Part shown: one piece after another, positions 35,109 through 44,020 of the stretch | Numbering within the stretch: position 1 is the first letter of the stretch | Layout: each line of letters starts with the position of its first letter | Origin: Stenotrophomonas rhizophila | GTDB taxonomy: Bacteria > Pseudomonadota > Gammaproteobacteria > Xanthomonadales > Xanthomonadaceae | DNA length: 64,000 nt | Reading direction: 5' to 3' | NCBI RefSeq assembly: GCF_003751305.1 | Contig: NZ_RJKV01000001.1 | Span: 1,593,586-1,657,585, forward strand | The notes under the pieces: model-generated | The model's database searches: none | What the model was told of the DNA's origin: nothing | What the model saw: the letters and a program-made list of their open reading frames with translations, nothing else | Position numbers and translations under genes: made by a program

Positions 35109-35489
35109 TCACGGTGGGCCGGGTACGGCCTGGCGCTGGTGCTGGCGCTCGCGCACATCGGCGATGTCGCGTTCCAGGAAGTAGTTCAGGAAGGTGCGGA
35201 TCACCGCGATCGCCGCCAGTTGTCCGATCGCGTCCCAGCTGGTGTAGATCGAGGATTCGATGATGTCGGCCGCCAATTGCATGGTGAGACCTGCGACCAG
35301 CCAGCGGCCGTAGGACAGCCACAGTTCGCGCCGCTCCACATTGGTGGGATGGCCACGCAGCGCCAGGCGCAGCGCGTTGACGAACACCACCGCAGTGGCC
35401 AGGGTGATCAGGGCCAATGCCATCGCATCGATGATCACCACCACAGGCTCGGTGAGCGCGACCAGCCACGCCTTGAGAGGAGACATCAT
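35109..35489 (-). CDS. DUF1622 inner-membrane protein
   Basis: 126 residues with three hydrophobic segments. The sequence MALALITLATAVVFVNALRL, the LARGHPTN-like RGHPTNVE and ASDIIESS-like AADIIESSIY followed by AIRTFLNYFLERDI fit DUF1622. The start could be either of two adjacent ATG codons after GGAG. Function unknown. It lies between the FGE gene (39-base gap) and the barrel gene (43-base gap) in one transcription direction. Confidence 0.85.
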   Translation of the reverse strand: MMSPLKAWLVALTEPVVVIIDAMALALITLATAVVFVNALRLALRGHPTNVERRELWLSYGRWLVAGLTMQLAADIIESSIYTSWDAIGQLAAIAVIRTFLNYFLERDIADVRERQHQRQAVPGPP

Positions 35490-35528
35490 CGGAGCTCCGG
35501 TAACGGGGTCGATCCTGGCCGGCGCGGT

Positions 35529-36455
35529 TCATCCGCGCTCCACGCAACGGAAACCCAGATGGCAGGTGGCGGTATCGATCGGCTGCGCCATGCGCGCCGC
35601 GGGCCGATAGCGCTTGCAGTAATCCGGCGCGCACAGGTGCGAGCCGCCTTTCATTACCCGGCGTGGGACCGCGCTGCGATCGCGCGGGTCGTGGCTGCGT
35701 TCGCGCAGCCCCCCTCGCGGATTGTCGATCGCGCAGCACGGTCTGCTCTGCAGCTGGTCATGCTGCTGGTACCAGTCGCTGGTCCACTCCCAGACGTTGC
35801 CGATCATGTCGTACAGCCCATACCCGTTGGGTGGGTAACTGCCGACCGGCGAGGTCCAACGGTACCCGTCCTCATCCAGACTGTGCCAGGGAAACTCGCC
35901 CTGCCAGGTATTGGCCTGATGGCGCCCCTCCGGGACCAGACTATCGCCCCAGGCGAACTCACCGCTGTCCCGGCCACCGCGCGCGGCGAACTCCCACTCC
36001 GCTTCGGTCGGCAGATCCTTGCCCATCCAGTGCGCATACGCGAGCGCATCGGCGAAGTTCACCTGCACGACCGGATGATCGTCCAGGCCCTGCAGGCTCG
36101 AGGCCGGTCCGCGCGGGTGTCGCCAGTCCGCGCCGGGGAGGTAGTGCCACCAGTTATGCGTGTTGCCCAGGTCGACCGGGTGCGCCGGTTGCACGAACAC
36201 CACCGAGGCTGGCTGCAGCAGTGCCGGATCGGCACCGGGGTAGTCGCGCGGATCGGCGGCCTGCTCGGCAGCCGTGACGTGGCCGGTCGCGCGGATGAAG
36301 CGGGCGAACTCACGGTTGGTCACCGGGTAGCGATCGATGCAGAACCGCCCTACCCGCGCCTTGTGCGCGGGTCGCTCCTCGGGATAGTGGTCGTTGGAGC
36401 CCATACTGAAGACCCCGCCGGCCAGCTCGATCATGCTATCGGCCACGACACTCAT
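35529..36455 (-). CDS. Formylglycine-generating enzyme (SUMF1/FGE family, both catalytic cysteines present)
   Basis: 308 residues from the ATG at 36455, overlapping the DUF202 stop as ATGA. The FGE-sulfatase fold is clear: GGVFSMGSND, RFCIDRYPVTNREFARFI, LPTEAEWEFAARGG, GLYDMIGNVWEWTSDWY. The copper-binding catalytic pair is present in KGGSHLCAPDYCKRYR (Cys275, Cys280), matching the C-x4-C pair of characterised bacterial and human FGE, which many SUMF1-domain proteins lack. It should oxidise the sulfatase Cys to formylglycine with O2. No signal peptide, so it acts in the cytoplasm. The candidate substrate is the CTAGR arylsulfatase at 11175-12746. Confidence 0.9.
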   Translation of the reverse strand: MSVVADSMIELAGGVFSMGSNDHYPEERPAHKARVGRFCIDRYPVTNREFARFIRATGHVTAAEQAADPRDYPGADPALLQPASVVFVQPAHPVDLGNTHNWWHYLPGADWRHPRGPASSLQGLDDHPVVQVNFADALAYAHWMGKDLPTEAEWEFAARGGRDSGEFAWGDSLVPEGRHQANTWQGEFPWHSLDEDGYRWTSPVGSYPPNGYGLYDMIGNVWEWTSDWYQQHDQLQSRPCCAIDNPRGGLRERSHDPRDRSAVPRRVMKGGSHLCAPDYCKRYRPAARMAQPIDTATCHLGFRCVERG

Positions 36456-36991
36456 GCGAACGGCGCCACGTTGAAGGTCATGCTGACGATCGCCAGCAGG
36501 CCCAGCAGCCACAGCAGGCCGGCGGTGATCAGGGTCAGCGAGATCGGGTAGTGACTCTCCCCGTGGATCAGGCCTTCGCGAATCATCTCCTCGCGCTCGG
36601 CACGCAGGCCCTGCATGTAGCGGATGTGGTAGATGATCCCGAGGGTGAGCAGGACCATGCCGAGACCAACCAGGGCGATGCCGAAATTGCGCGGGGCGTG
36701 CGGGCGCAGCCCGACCCCGGGCACCTCCAGCATGTGGCCGAAGAACTGGTAGATCGTGAAGCCGAAGCCGATCAGCGACAGCGCCGTGCGGATGATCGAC
36801 ATCAGCGTGCGGTCCGCGCTCATGCGCGTGCGCTGGAATGACATCCCGGTGCGACGCGAGGAAAGCTCCATCGACGTGGCATCGGCACCGCCAAGCAGGT
36901 TCTTGGCCTGTTCGATGGTGAGCGCGCGTTCGGTCAGCTGCTCGCGGGGGTCCTGGGCACTCATCGGCGGGTCGTCTCGTGAGGGTGTCAT
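36452..36991 (-). CDS. DUF202 (YidH-like) inner-membrane protein
   Basis: 179 residues. A soluble N-terminus of about 60 residues precedes RTLMSIIRTALSLIGFGFTIYQFF, the DUF202 signature, and three transmembrane helices. The start overlaps the stop of the upstream membrane protein gene (ATGA at 36991-36988) and its stop overlaps the FGE start, so the three genes are coupled. Function unknown. Confidence 0.85.
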   Translation of the reverse strand: MTPSRDDPPMSAQDPREQLTERALTIEQAKNLLGGADATSMELSSRRTGMSFQRTRMSADRTLMSIIRTALSLIGFGFTIYQFFGHMLEVPGVGLRPHAPRNFGIALVGLGMVLLTLGIIYHIRYMQGLRAEREEMIREGLIHGESHYPISLTLITAGLLWLLGLLAIVSMTFNVAPFA

Positions 36992-37392
36992 TTACGGTGC
37001 AGGAAGTAGCTGGCGATGCGGGTGATCGGGCCGCGCAGGATCAGATACGGCAGGAACCCCAGCACCACCGCGATGACGAACGCCTCGACCGGATACTTGA
37101 AGCCGCCGAACATGCGGAACTGGTAGATCACATCCATGCTGACCCCGAGCAGCAGAATGCGGGCAGTCGCGGTGACGCCTTCGCGCCAGGCGACCAGACG
37201 GTCACCGGCCGAGCTGTGCGCCATCAACCAGGCATAGGGCGCCTTGCCGGCCTTGGCGTCCTTGATGCCATCGATCAATGCTGCGATCAGCGCCATCGTC
37301 GGCTGCAGGAAGAAGCGGAAGGTCATGGGGCCGTCCGCGCGATCGATCATGTCGGTCCAGAAGCGCGTCAGAATATCGATCACCAGGAGCAT
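36988..37392 (-). CDS. Inner-membrane protein of unknown function
   Basis: 134 residues with three hydrophobic segments and a charged ending (RIASYFLHRK). There is a possible amphipathic N-terminus (LLVIDILTRFWTDMIDR). It is the first gene of the minus-strand series that runs to 28474 and is coupled to the DUF202 gene by ATGA. No family recognised with confidence. Confidence 0.75.
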   Translation of the reverse strand: MLLVIDILTRFWTDMIDRADGPMTFRFFLQPTMALIAALIDGIKDAKAGKAPYAWLMAHSSAGDRLVAWREGVTATARILLLGVSMDVIYQFRMFGGFKYPVEAFVIAVVLGFLPYLILRGPITRIASYFLHRK

Positions 37393-37539
37393 GGGCGGGA
37401 TCCTTGCGTCAGGGCTCCAGCTTGGGCGTCGCGCGTGCGCTGCACAATCGAGATTAGTACTGCATCGCCCCCAGTATTTTTACTGCGTTCAACGGCTTGG
37501 AATGCAGCGCTATGCTGCCTGCTTCCGATGTCGTGGGGC

Positions 37540-38721
37540 ATGCCGACGATGCGATCGAGCCAGCACCACTATTCCCTCATGCGCGGCGGGCTGGTGCACC
37601 GTCTGCTGCAGGCAACCGGCGCACTGCATGGCCGTGCCCGGGTGTCGCTGTGGGTGGCCGGCATCCTGCTCGTCGTGTCGTTTGGTCCCATGCTGGTGCT
37701 GGCTGCGCGGGCCGGCACGCTATGGCCACAGCCACCCCGGATGGCCCTGCTCGGCGATTACGCCACTCTGGCCAGAGTGCTGCTTGCACTGCCCTTGCTG
37801 GTCATCGCGGCACCACGTTCGGACGCGTTGTTGCGCAATGCCTTTCGCCAGCTGACCCACAGCAGCCTGGTTCCGGCCCGGCGCCAGAAACGCATGGATG
37901 CCCTGCTCGCCAAGGTCCGACGTTGGCGCGATGGCTGGCTGCCCGAAGCGCTCTGTGTACTGATCGCATGGGCCCCGCTGTCGTTCGGGGGTGACAGCGT
38001 CAGCCTGCTGCCAGGGGTAGCGGACTGGCGCCTGGAGCACGGTGTCCTGACCGCGGCCGGCCACTGGTACGAGTGGGTCGCGGTGCCGCTGTTCCGCCTG
38101 GTGGCCCTGCTGTGGCTGTGGCGCTTCGTGCTCTGGACATGCGTGCTCTGGCGCCTGCCACGCAGCGGCCTGGTGCTGCACGCCGAGCATCCCGATGGGG
38201 CCGGTGGGCTGGCCTTCCTCGGCCTGGCGCAGGAACGCTTTGCGGTCCTCGCGTTGGCGGGCGGGCTCCTGCTGGCCGGGGCCTGTGTCAACCACGTGCA
38301 GTACCTGGGCAACAGCCTTTACGACCTGCGGCACCTGCTTGCCGGGTATGTCATCGCCGCCACCCTGTTCCTGCTCGCGCCGTTGCTGCTGCTGATGCCG
38401 ACGATGATGCGGACCAAGCGCCACGCGCTGTACCACTTTGACGCGCTGGGCAATCGCGCCGCCGACCTGTTCGACCGGCGCTGGCCCTCGGCGCAGCCAC
38501 CGGATGCGGGCAGCGGGTCCCTGCTCGATCATGGTGATGCCTCGGCGTTCGCGGATTTCAGCGGCGTCTACAAGGGGCTGGCGTCGATGTCGGTGCTGCC
38601 GATGACGCGCTGGAACGTGCTGTGGATCGCCCTGCACGCGATCCTTCCCCTGCTGCCGCTGGTGCTGTTGGCGATGTCGGTGGACGAACTGGCGCGCAAG
38701 CTGATCGGCATCCTGGTCTAG
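37540..38721 (+). CDS. Polytopic inner-membrane protein, hypothetical
   Basis: About 393 residues; the start is uncertain (ATG codons at 37528, 37540 and 37549, none with a convincing ribosome-binding site). About six transmembrane helices are visible, including VSLWVAGILLVVSFGPMLVL, LLFRLVALLWLWRF-like LFRLVALLWLWRFVLWTCVL and YVIAATLFLLAPLLLLMP. A cytoplasmic loop between them has SGVYKGLASMSVLPMTRW. It is divergent from the membrane protein at 37392 and convergent with the REC gene. No known family recognised. Confidence 0.7.
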   Translation: MPTMRSSQHHYSLMRGGLVHRLLQATGALHGRARVSLWVAGILLVVSFGPMLVLAARAGTLWPQPPRMALLGDYATLARVLLALPLLVIAAPRSDALLRNAFRQLTHSSLVPARRQKRMDALLAKVRRWRDGWLPEALCVLIAWAPLSFGGDSVSLLPGVADWRLEHGVLTAAGHWYEWVAVPLFRLVALLWLWRFVLWTCVLWRLPRSGLVLHAEHPDGAGGLAFLGLAQERFAVLALAGGLLLAGACVNHVQYLGNSLYDLRHLLAGYVIAATLFLLAPLLLLMPTMMRTKRHALYHFDALGNRAADLFDRRWPSAQPPDAGSGSLLDHGDASAFADFSGVYKGLASMSVLPMTRWNVLWIALHAILPLLPLVLLAMSVDELARKLIGILV

Positions 38722-38731
38722 GCCAGCGCTG

Positions 38732-39139
38732 TCAGCGCCGACGCAGGCCGCGCAGCGAGCGCGATACGAACGCTTCGCCCTTTACGGCGGCCGCAACGGC
38801 CTGCAGCAGGTCATCGCCCGCATCGGATTTGAGCACATAGCTGCAGGCGCCCAAGGCCATCGCCTGGGACACCATCTGCGGTTCGGCGTGGACCGTGATG
38901 AACACCACGCCCAGCACCGGCCGCTGCAGCCGCAGTTGACGCGCGGCCTCCAGGCCGTTCAATTCCGGCATGCCGATGTCGGTCACCACGACGTCGGGCA
39001 GCATGCTCTGCGCCGCCTGCACGAGCGAGGCGCCGTCCTGGACCAATCCGATCACCTGGAACTGCTGGGCAAGCAGGCCGCGCAACTGGCGTCCCATCGC
39101 GCATCCGTCTTCGGCCAGCAGCACACGGACAGCATTCAT
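38732..39139 (-). CDS. Single-domain response regulator (REC only)
   Basis: 135 residues: one receiver domain with phosphoacceptor Asp54 in VVVTDIGMPELNG, the acidic pair at Glu10-Asp11 and Lys104 in YVLKSDAGDD. No output domain follows; the C-terminus is RSLRGLRRR. The receiver resembles NarL-type regulators, so this could be a truncated relative or a phosphate-relay partner for the kinase at 41229-42914. A strong terminator separates it from the NarL-type gene upstream, so it needs its own promoter. Confidence 0.85.
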   Translation of the reverse strand: MNAVRVLLAEDGCAMGRQLRGLLAQQFQVIGLVQDGASLVQAAQSMLPDVVVTDIGMPELNGLEAARQLRLQRPVLGVVFITVHAEPQMVSQAMALGACSYVLKSDAGDDLLQAVAAAVKGEAFVSRSLRGLRRR

Positions 39140-39207
39140 CGCATTCGCCCGTTCGACGCCTGTTCCGATGGTGTGGGGCGGGCGCTACGGGAACAAGGGC
39201 AAAACAA

Positions 39208-39245
39208 CCGGACACGGGCAAGTAAATCTACTTGCCCGTGTCCGG
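39208..39245 (-). terminator. Strong intrinsic terminator of the NarL-type regulator gene
   Basis: 17-bp perfect stem (CCGGACACGGGCAAGTA / TACTTGCCCGTGTCCGG) with a 4-base loop, beginning 11 bases after the stop at 39256. On the minus strand it is followed by TTGTTTTG. It isolates the REC-only gene at 38732-39139 from readthrough. Confidence 0.88.
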
Positions 39246-39255
39246 CGCGGCCTGT

Positions 39256-39933
39256 TCAGTGACGGATCAACCCTTCCAGCTCGGCCTTGCGGACCAGCTC
39301 CAGCGTGCCGTGCACACCCAGCTCCTGCATGATCGCGTACTTGTGCGATTCGATCGTGCGCACCGACACGCCCAGTTCGTAGGCGATCTGCTTGGAACGC
39401 AGGCCGCGGGCCACGTACTCCAGGATTCGCAGCTGCTTGTCGGTCAACACATACTGAGAGCGGCCGGACGCCACGATGGCGTTGGCGGCCAGCGTCGGGG
39501 TGACATAGGTCTGGCCTTCCATCACGCCATTGATCGCCCTTACCAGCTCGTCGCCGGCCGCGCTTTTGAGGATATAGCCGCGCGCACCTGCACGGATCGC
39601 CTCGGCAGCCATGCTCGATTCGTCATGCATGGTCAGGAACACGAACGGTGTCAGACACCCTTCGCTGCGGACCTGACGCATCACGTCGATGCCACTGAGG
39701 CCGGGCATGCTGATATCGGACACGACCACGTCCGGTGCCTCGCGATGCAGCGATGCCAGCAGTTCTTCACCCGACGACACCAGCACGATCGATTCGAAGC
39801 AGTCCATCAACAATCGTTCGATGCCCTGTGCGACCAGGATGTGGTCATCGGCCACGACAACTTTACGGAACGGCACAGCCACTGCCTGCGCGCATGAAAC
39901 GCCCATCGCATTGCCTCCATTGGCGTCAATCAT
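39256..39933 (-). CDS. NarL/FixJ-family response regulator (REC plus LuxR helix-turn-helix)
   Basis: 225 residues from the ATG at 39933; starts at 39906 (after GGAGG, rather close) and 39999 are possible. The receiver has phosphoacceptor Asp in VVVSDISMPGLSG and the Lys in GYILKSAAGDE. The C-terminal LuxR domain is LTDKQLRILEYVARGLRSKQ with SVRTIESHKYAIMQELGV. It probably pairs with the NarX-type kinase at 41229-42914, although the AraC remnant lies between them. Targets unknown. Confidence 0.92.
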   Translation of the reverse strand: MIDANGGNAMGVSCAQAVAVPFRKVVVADDHILVAQGIERLLMDCFESIVLVSSGEELLASLHREAPDVVVSDISMPGLSGIDVMRQVRSEGCLTPFVFLTMHDESSMAAEAIRAGARGYILKSAAGDELVRAINGVMEGQTYVTPTLAANAIVASGRSQYVLTDKQLRILEYVARGLRSKQIAYELGVSVRTIESHKYAIMQELGVHGTLELVRKAELEGLIRH

Positions 39934-40068
39934 CCCCTGATTGAGTTGCAGATGCGGATCGATCCCATTGCCCCTGCAACGCGCCGAACATGCGCACATC
40001 GCCGTGATGGCGCCGTGATATTTCCCATGCGAAACAATGACATCGGACGTACTCGTTCAGTCCATTGT

Positions 40069-41039
40069 TCAGCGTCGCAGCGTGTCCCGCGGACATTCTC
40101 CAAAGACATTCCGGTACATGACCGAGAACCGCCCGAGATGGCCAAACCCCAACCGCAGGGCGATGTCCGTCACGCTCTGCCGTGCATCTGCCTGCAGCAG
40201 CGCACTGCGGACGCAATTGAGCCGGGCCAGCTGGTGCCAATGGCACGGGCCGTGTCCGTAAGCATCACGGAACAGGCGCTCGAGCTGGCGCTCTCCCACG
40301 CCCAGCGCCAGTGACAGGGCTCTGCTGTCGAACGGCCGATCCAGGTGGGCTTTGAGGTACTCCTCGGCACGCCGCACCACCCTGTCGCGGTGGCGCTCGA
40401 ACCAGCTGCCGCCCGCACGCCGCGCCGGCCCCGCATCGGCGGCACTCACCGCATCGACGAACGCCCCAACAGCAGTGCCGACTGCGCGGCGACCTGCTCG
40501 GAGGTGACCACACCCGTCCAGCTGGCGGCCGCATCGAGTGCCTTGAACACCCCATAGCGCAACCCATAGGCCTCTGCTGGTGCCGCCGGGCGGCTGCACC
40601 AGCCGCTGCGTGGGAGCCGCAGTTCGCGCCCGATCCGCGCCACCGCTTCACGCTGCAGCACCTCGCGTGGAATCAGCAGCACGGCCCACTGCCAGCCACC
40701 GGGGCTCGGGCGCACATTGAGCTCGCTGTCCTCGGCGAACACCATCACCTGCCCGGCGGGAATCCAGCGCCCGTTGGCCCACATAGGCTGCTCGCAGGAC
40801 ACCGCCATCGCCAGCGCGACCAGCCCTTGGCCGAAGCTGCCGCTGGCGAAGATCGGCAGTGTGTAGGCACCGCTGTCCAGGCTGAATTCGGGAAACACCA
40901 AGCGCTGCAGGCAGGCCCGAAAATGCCCGGCCGCCAACAGCCGCTGCTCGAAGCGGGTATCACGCACCACACCCAGCAACGCATCGGCATCGAACCCATC
41001 CACGACAAAGCGACTGTACGGGGCCATCGGTTCGTCCAT
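40069..41039 (-). pseudogene. AraC-family regulator split by a one-base frameshift
   Basis: From the ATG at 41039 (AAGGAG upstream) one frame gives an N-terminal AraC-type sensor domain ending at a stop near 40446 (SALLLGRSSMR). The helix-turn-helix continues in another frame (GAFVDAVSAADAG... to GFGHLGRFSVMYRNVFGECP) and ends at 40069. Adding one base in the C4 tract at 40464-40467 (G4 on the coding strand) restores one reading frame of 323 codons plus the stop. The total of 971 bases is one short of a multiple of three. Both halves keep intact, coding-like sequence, so the lesion is recent, a sequencing error, or a slippage site. It is divergent from the MASE1 kinase. Confidence 0.8.
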
Positions 41040-41228
41040 GCCAGCTCCTTGGGCAAGTCGGAAATCGGATAGCGTGCGGGAGGACAAGCTGTTTAGATCG
41101 ACCCGATTGTGGGGCGGAAGCGACATCACGACAACCGGTCGCGCAGTATCCCCCACAAGCGTGAAGCGCATCACATCGAGACGCCTCCGCGGATCGACCC
41201 GAGCATACTCACGCCCGCCGAGGTCTAC

Positions 41229-42914
41229 GTGCACGTCAATGCGACCGTAAAGCACATTGCTGCTGTCGATAGCACCACCGACCCGCCGGACGACACCGCC
41301 AACCCAGCCCCGTCCACACGCACCTCACCCGCGCTTCGCGTCACCCTCACGCTGGTGGCGCCGCTGCTGCTCGGCTGCCTGCTCGGGCAGCTGCTGCCGA
41401 CCCTCGTCCAGATGCCCGGCTTCCGCCTGCACGTGCTGTGGATTCCAGGACCGTTGCTGCTCGGCTGGCTGTTGTTCACCCCGCGCGCGCAGTGGCGCGC
41501 CTGCATTCTTGCCGCCTGTGCGGGCACCGCGCTGGCCTTTGCCTTCGCCCCGTTTCTGGGCCTGACCCACCTGATCGCCAGCGCGGGCGAGTTCGCGCTG
41601 GTGATCGGTGTGGCATGGCTGGTGCTGCGTTGGCGTGGGGATCGTGCGCCGTTGGAGGGCTACCGCGATATCGGGCTGTTCGTGCTGGTCGGCTGTGTGG
41701 CACTGCCTGTGTGTGTGGCGCTCTGGCAGGCGGTCCTGCTGTCCGGCCATCGCACCGGCGCAGCGTCGGCTGCGATCGGTGCACTGTGGCTGTGCAGCGC
41801 GGTGAGCTATCTGCTCATCGTGCCCTGCGTGGTGAACGTCGCGCGCGTCCTGCAGACACCGGAACGGCGTGATGGATGGCAGTGGCGGACCGCGGTGATC
41901 GCGATACTGATGCTGGTGCTGCTGGGCCTGGTCTGGGGTATCGACTGGGCGGAGGGGGTCATCACGCCCCTGCTGGTCCTTGCGCCGATTCCGCTGCTGG
42001 TCTGGGCCTTGATCGTCCTGGGCGTTTCGGGTGCATCGGCCTGCATGCTCATCGTGGCCGTGCTCGGCATGCAGTTGAGCATGCAGGACATCGGTCCGTT
42101 CGCCCTCTGGACCACCGACCACAACCTGCTCACGGCCCAGGTCTGGACCCTCGGCACCGGCTGCGCCCTGTTGTTCCTCGGCGCCCTGTCGGAGCAGCGG
42201 CTGTCCAACCACCTCAAGCTGAAACAGGCGTATCGACGGCTCGGCGAAGTGACCGGACGCATGCTGGTGGTGCAGGAGGAAGAACGCACCCGGATCGCAC
42301 GTGACCTGCACGACGACGTCAACCAGTCGCTGGCGGCGATCTCGATCTGCCTGAGCGCGCTGCGCAACCAGATACCCGAAACGGAGCGGCACCGTGTGAT
42401 CGACCTGCAGGATCAGCTGCTGACCGTCTCCAACGACATCCGCTCCATCTCGCATGAACTGCATCCCAGCATCCTGCGCTTCACCGGCTTGGCCAGTGCA
42501 CTGGATGCGTTCTGCATCAAGCGCAACGCCCGTGGCGCGCTGCGTGTCCGCTGCCGCATCGACGACCTGCCGCGGCTGCGCGACGACCAGGAACTGAGCC
42601 TGTTCCGGATCATGCAGGAGGCGGTCAACAACGTGGACAAGCATGCCCGTGCGCGCGCCGCGCAGATTCTGGTCACGGTGCGCGGCGAGCAGATGGTGCT
42701 GCGCGTGGATGACGATGGCATCGGCATGCCGCCAAGCCATGGCCCGGCAGCGCCCGGGCTGGGCATGATCAGCATGGAGGAGCGCGCGCGCCTGCTCGGC
42801 GGGACCCTGCAGGTCAGCGCCAGTCCGCTCGGCGGCACCCGTATCGAAGTGCGTTTTCCGCTGTCCGGTACCGTCCGTTCGATGCCGCCGCTGCGGAGCG
42901 CCGTGCACCAGTAA
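41229..42914 (+). CDS. MASE1-type membrane histidine kinase (NarX/HisKA_3 class)
   Basis: 561 residues from a GTG at 41229 (GAGGT five bases upstream); a longer in-frame reading to 41109 runs into the AraC promoter. Eight or so transmembrane helices form a MASE1-like sensor (about 35-320). HisKA_3 has phosphoacceptor His361 in RIARDLHDDVNQSLAAI, then SHELHPSILRFTGL, and the ATPase has DDDGIGMPP and GLGMISMEERARLLGGT. Such kinases phosphorylate NarL-type regulators; the one at 39256-39933 is the nearest candidate. The signal is unknown. Confidence 0.9.
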   Translation: MHVNATVKHIAAVDSTTDPPDDTANPAPSTRTSPALRVTLTLVAPLLLGCLLGQLLPTLVQMPGFRLHVLWIPGPLLLGWLLFTPRAQWRACILAACAGTALAFAFAPFLGLTHLIASAGEFALVIGVAWLVLRWRGDRAPLEGYRDIGLFVLVGCVALPVCVALWQAVLLSGHRTGAASAAIGALWLCSAVSYLLIVPCVVNVARVLQTPERRDGWQWRTAVIAILMLVLLGLVWGIDWAEGVITPLLVLAPIPLLVWALIVLGVSGASACMLIVAVLGMQLSMQDIGPFALWTTDHNLLTAQVWTLGTGCALLFLGALSEQRLSNHLKLKQAYRRLGEVTGRMLVVQEEERTRIARDLHDDVNQSLAAISICLSALRNQIPETERHRVIDLQDQLLTVSNDIRSISHELHPSILRFTGLASALDAFCIKRNARGALRVRCRIDDLPRLRDDQELSLFRIMQEAVNNVDKHARARAAQILVTVRGEQMVLRVDDDGIGMPPSHGPAAPGLGMISMEERARLLGGTLQVSASPLGGTRIEVRFPLSGTVRSMPPLRSAVHQ

Positions 42915-43001
42915 AGATACTGATGGGGACCACGTAGAAAGGCGGTTGTACGCGCGGGCCAGGGCCGACAGAGTGAGCCGACACCCCTGCGGAGCGCCCG
43001 T

Positions 43002-43886
43002 ATGCACAGGATTGCCTTGCCCTCCTTCCGCCGCCACAGTGCGGTTGCACTGGTCGTGGCCGTCACGCTCGCCGGCTGCAGCACCACCCCGCCGCTGTCG
43101 ACCGCACCCGCGCCGCCTCCGCCGACCGCCGCCCCCACGCCGGCGCCCGTTCCGGAACTGCGCCCTGGGGTGCCGGCCGGTTACCTGGGTCGCGCCCTGC
43201 CCGACAGCCTGGCACTGCTGCCGCCGCCGCCAGCCAAAGGCTCGCCCGCATTCGCCAACGATCAGGCCGTCCATCGCGCAGCGCAGCAACTGCGCAGATC
43301 ACCGCGCTATGCGCTGGCCACTACCGATGCGGACCTTCGGTTCCCGCAGGTTGCCAACACGTTTTCCTGCGCGCTGGGGGTGCCGATCAGCCAACAGACC
43401 TCGCCGGCGCTCTATCTGCTGCTGCAGCGGACCCTGGTGGACGCCGGCCTGGCCACGTATGCGGCCAAGGACCATTACAAGCGCACCCGCCCCTTCGTGC
43501 TCTTCAAGGAAAACACCTGCGCGCCCGCCGATGAGGCGTCGCTGCGCACCGATGGTTCCTATCCTTCCGGCCACACCGCGATCAGCTGGGCCTGGGCACT
43601 GGTGCTGACCGAGCTGAGCCCGGGCCAGGCCGATGCGCTGCTCGCCCGCGGCCGCGCCTTCGGCGAGAACCGGCTGATCTGCAACGCGCACTGGCAGAGT
43701 GACGTGCTCGAAGGCCGTGCCGTGGCGGCAGGTGCCCTGGCGATGCTCCACGCCAATGCGGATTTCAATCGCGACATGGCGCTGGCCCGTGCGGAAATAC
43801 AGGCGTTGCGCAGCAACAGCGTCGAGCCGACCGGCTGTGACGCCGAGAAGGCCGCGCTGGCGGTGAAGATTCCCGGGGTGCTGTAG
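43002..43886 (+). CDS. Class A (PhoN-like) acid phosphatase lipoprotein, PAP2 superfamily
   Basis: 294 residues. The lipobox VTLAGCST is near residue 27, followed by a Pro/Ala-rich linker. The three PAP2 motifs are complete: KDHYKRTRP, GSYPSGHTAIS and ENRLICNAHWQSDVLEG. These give the nucleophilic and acid-base histidines of vanadate-sensitive non-specific acid phosphatases. It hydrolyses organic phosphomonoesters in the periplasm; membrane anchoring by lipid is unusual for PhoN enzymes, which are mostly soluble. Single gene, 87 bases after the kinase. Confidence 0.92.
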   Translation: MHRIALPSFRRHSAVALVVAVTLAGCSTTPPLSTAPAPPPPTAAPTPAPVPELRPGVPAGYLGRALPDSLALLPPPPAKGSPAFANDQAVHRAAQQLRRSPRYALATTDADLRFPQVANTFSCALGVPISQQTSPALYLLLQRTLVDAGLATYAAKDHYKRTRPFVLFKENTCAPADEASLRTDGSYPSGHTAISWAWALVLTELSPGQADALLARGRAFGENRLICNAHWQSDVLEGRAVAAGALAMLHANADFNRDMALARAEIQALRSNSVEPTGCDAEKAALAVKIPGVL

Positions 43887-44020
43887 CCGTCGCGCCGCCT
43901 CGACGCGATCCTCACCTGCGCCTGACGAAAAAATATAGTGCGGAGGTACTGCATCCGCCGGCCCACTCCCGCCGTAATTGAAGGTGCGTCATACCGGCGC
44001 ATCCATTTGGGAGTTTGGTC

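Noticed and set aside
41325..43289. 654-codon open frame on the minus strand
   Set aside because: It lies across from the MASE1 kinase and the acid phosphatase, both with full motif sets. The Gln/His/Arg-rich composition is that of an antisense shadow.
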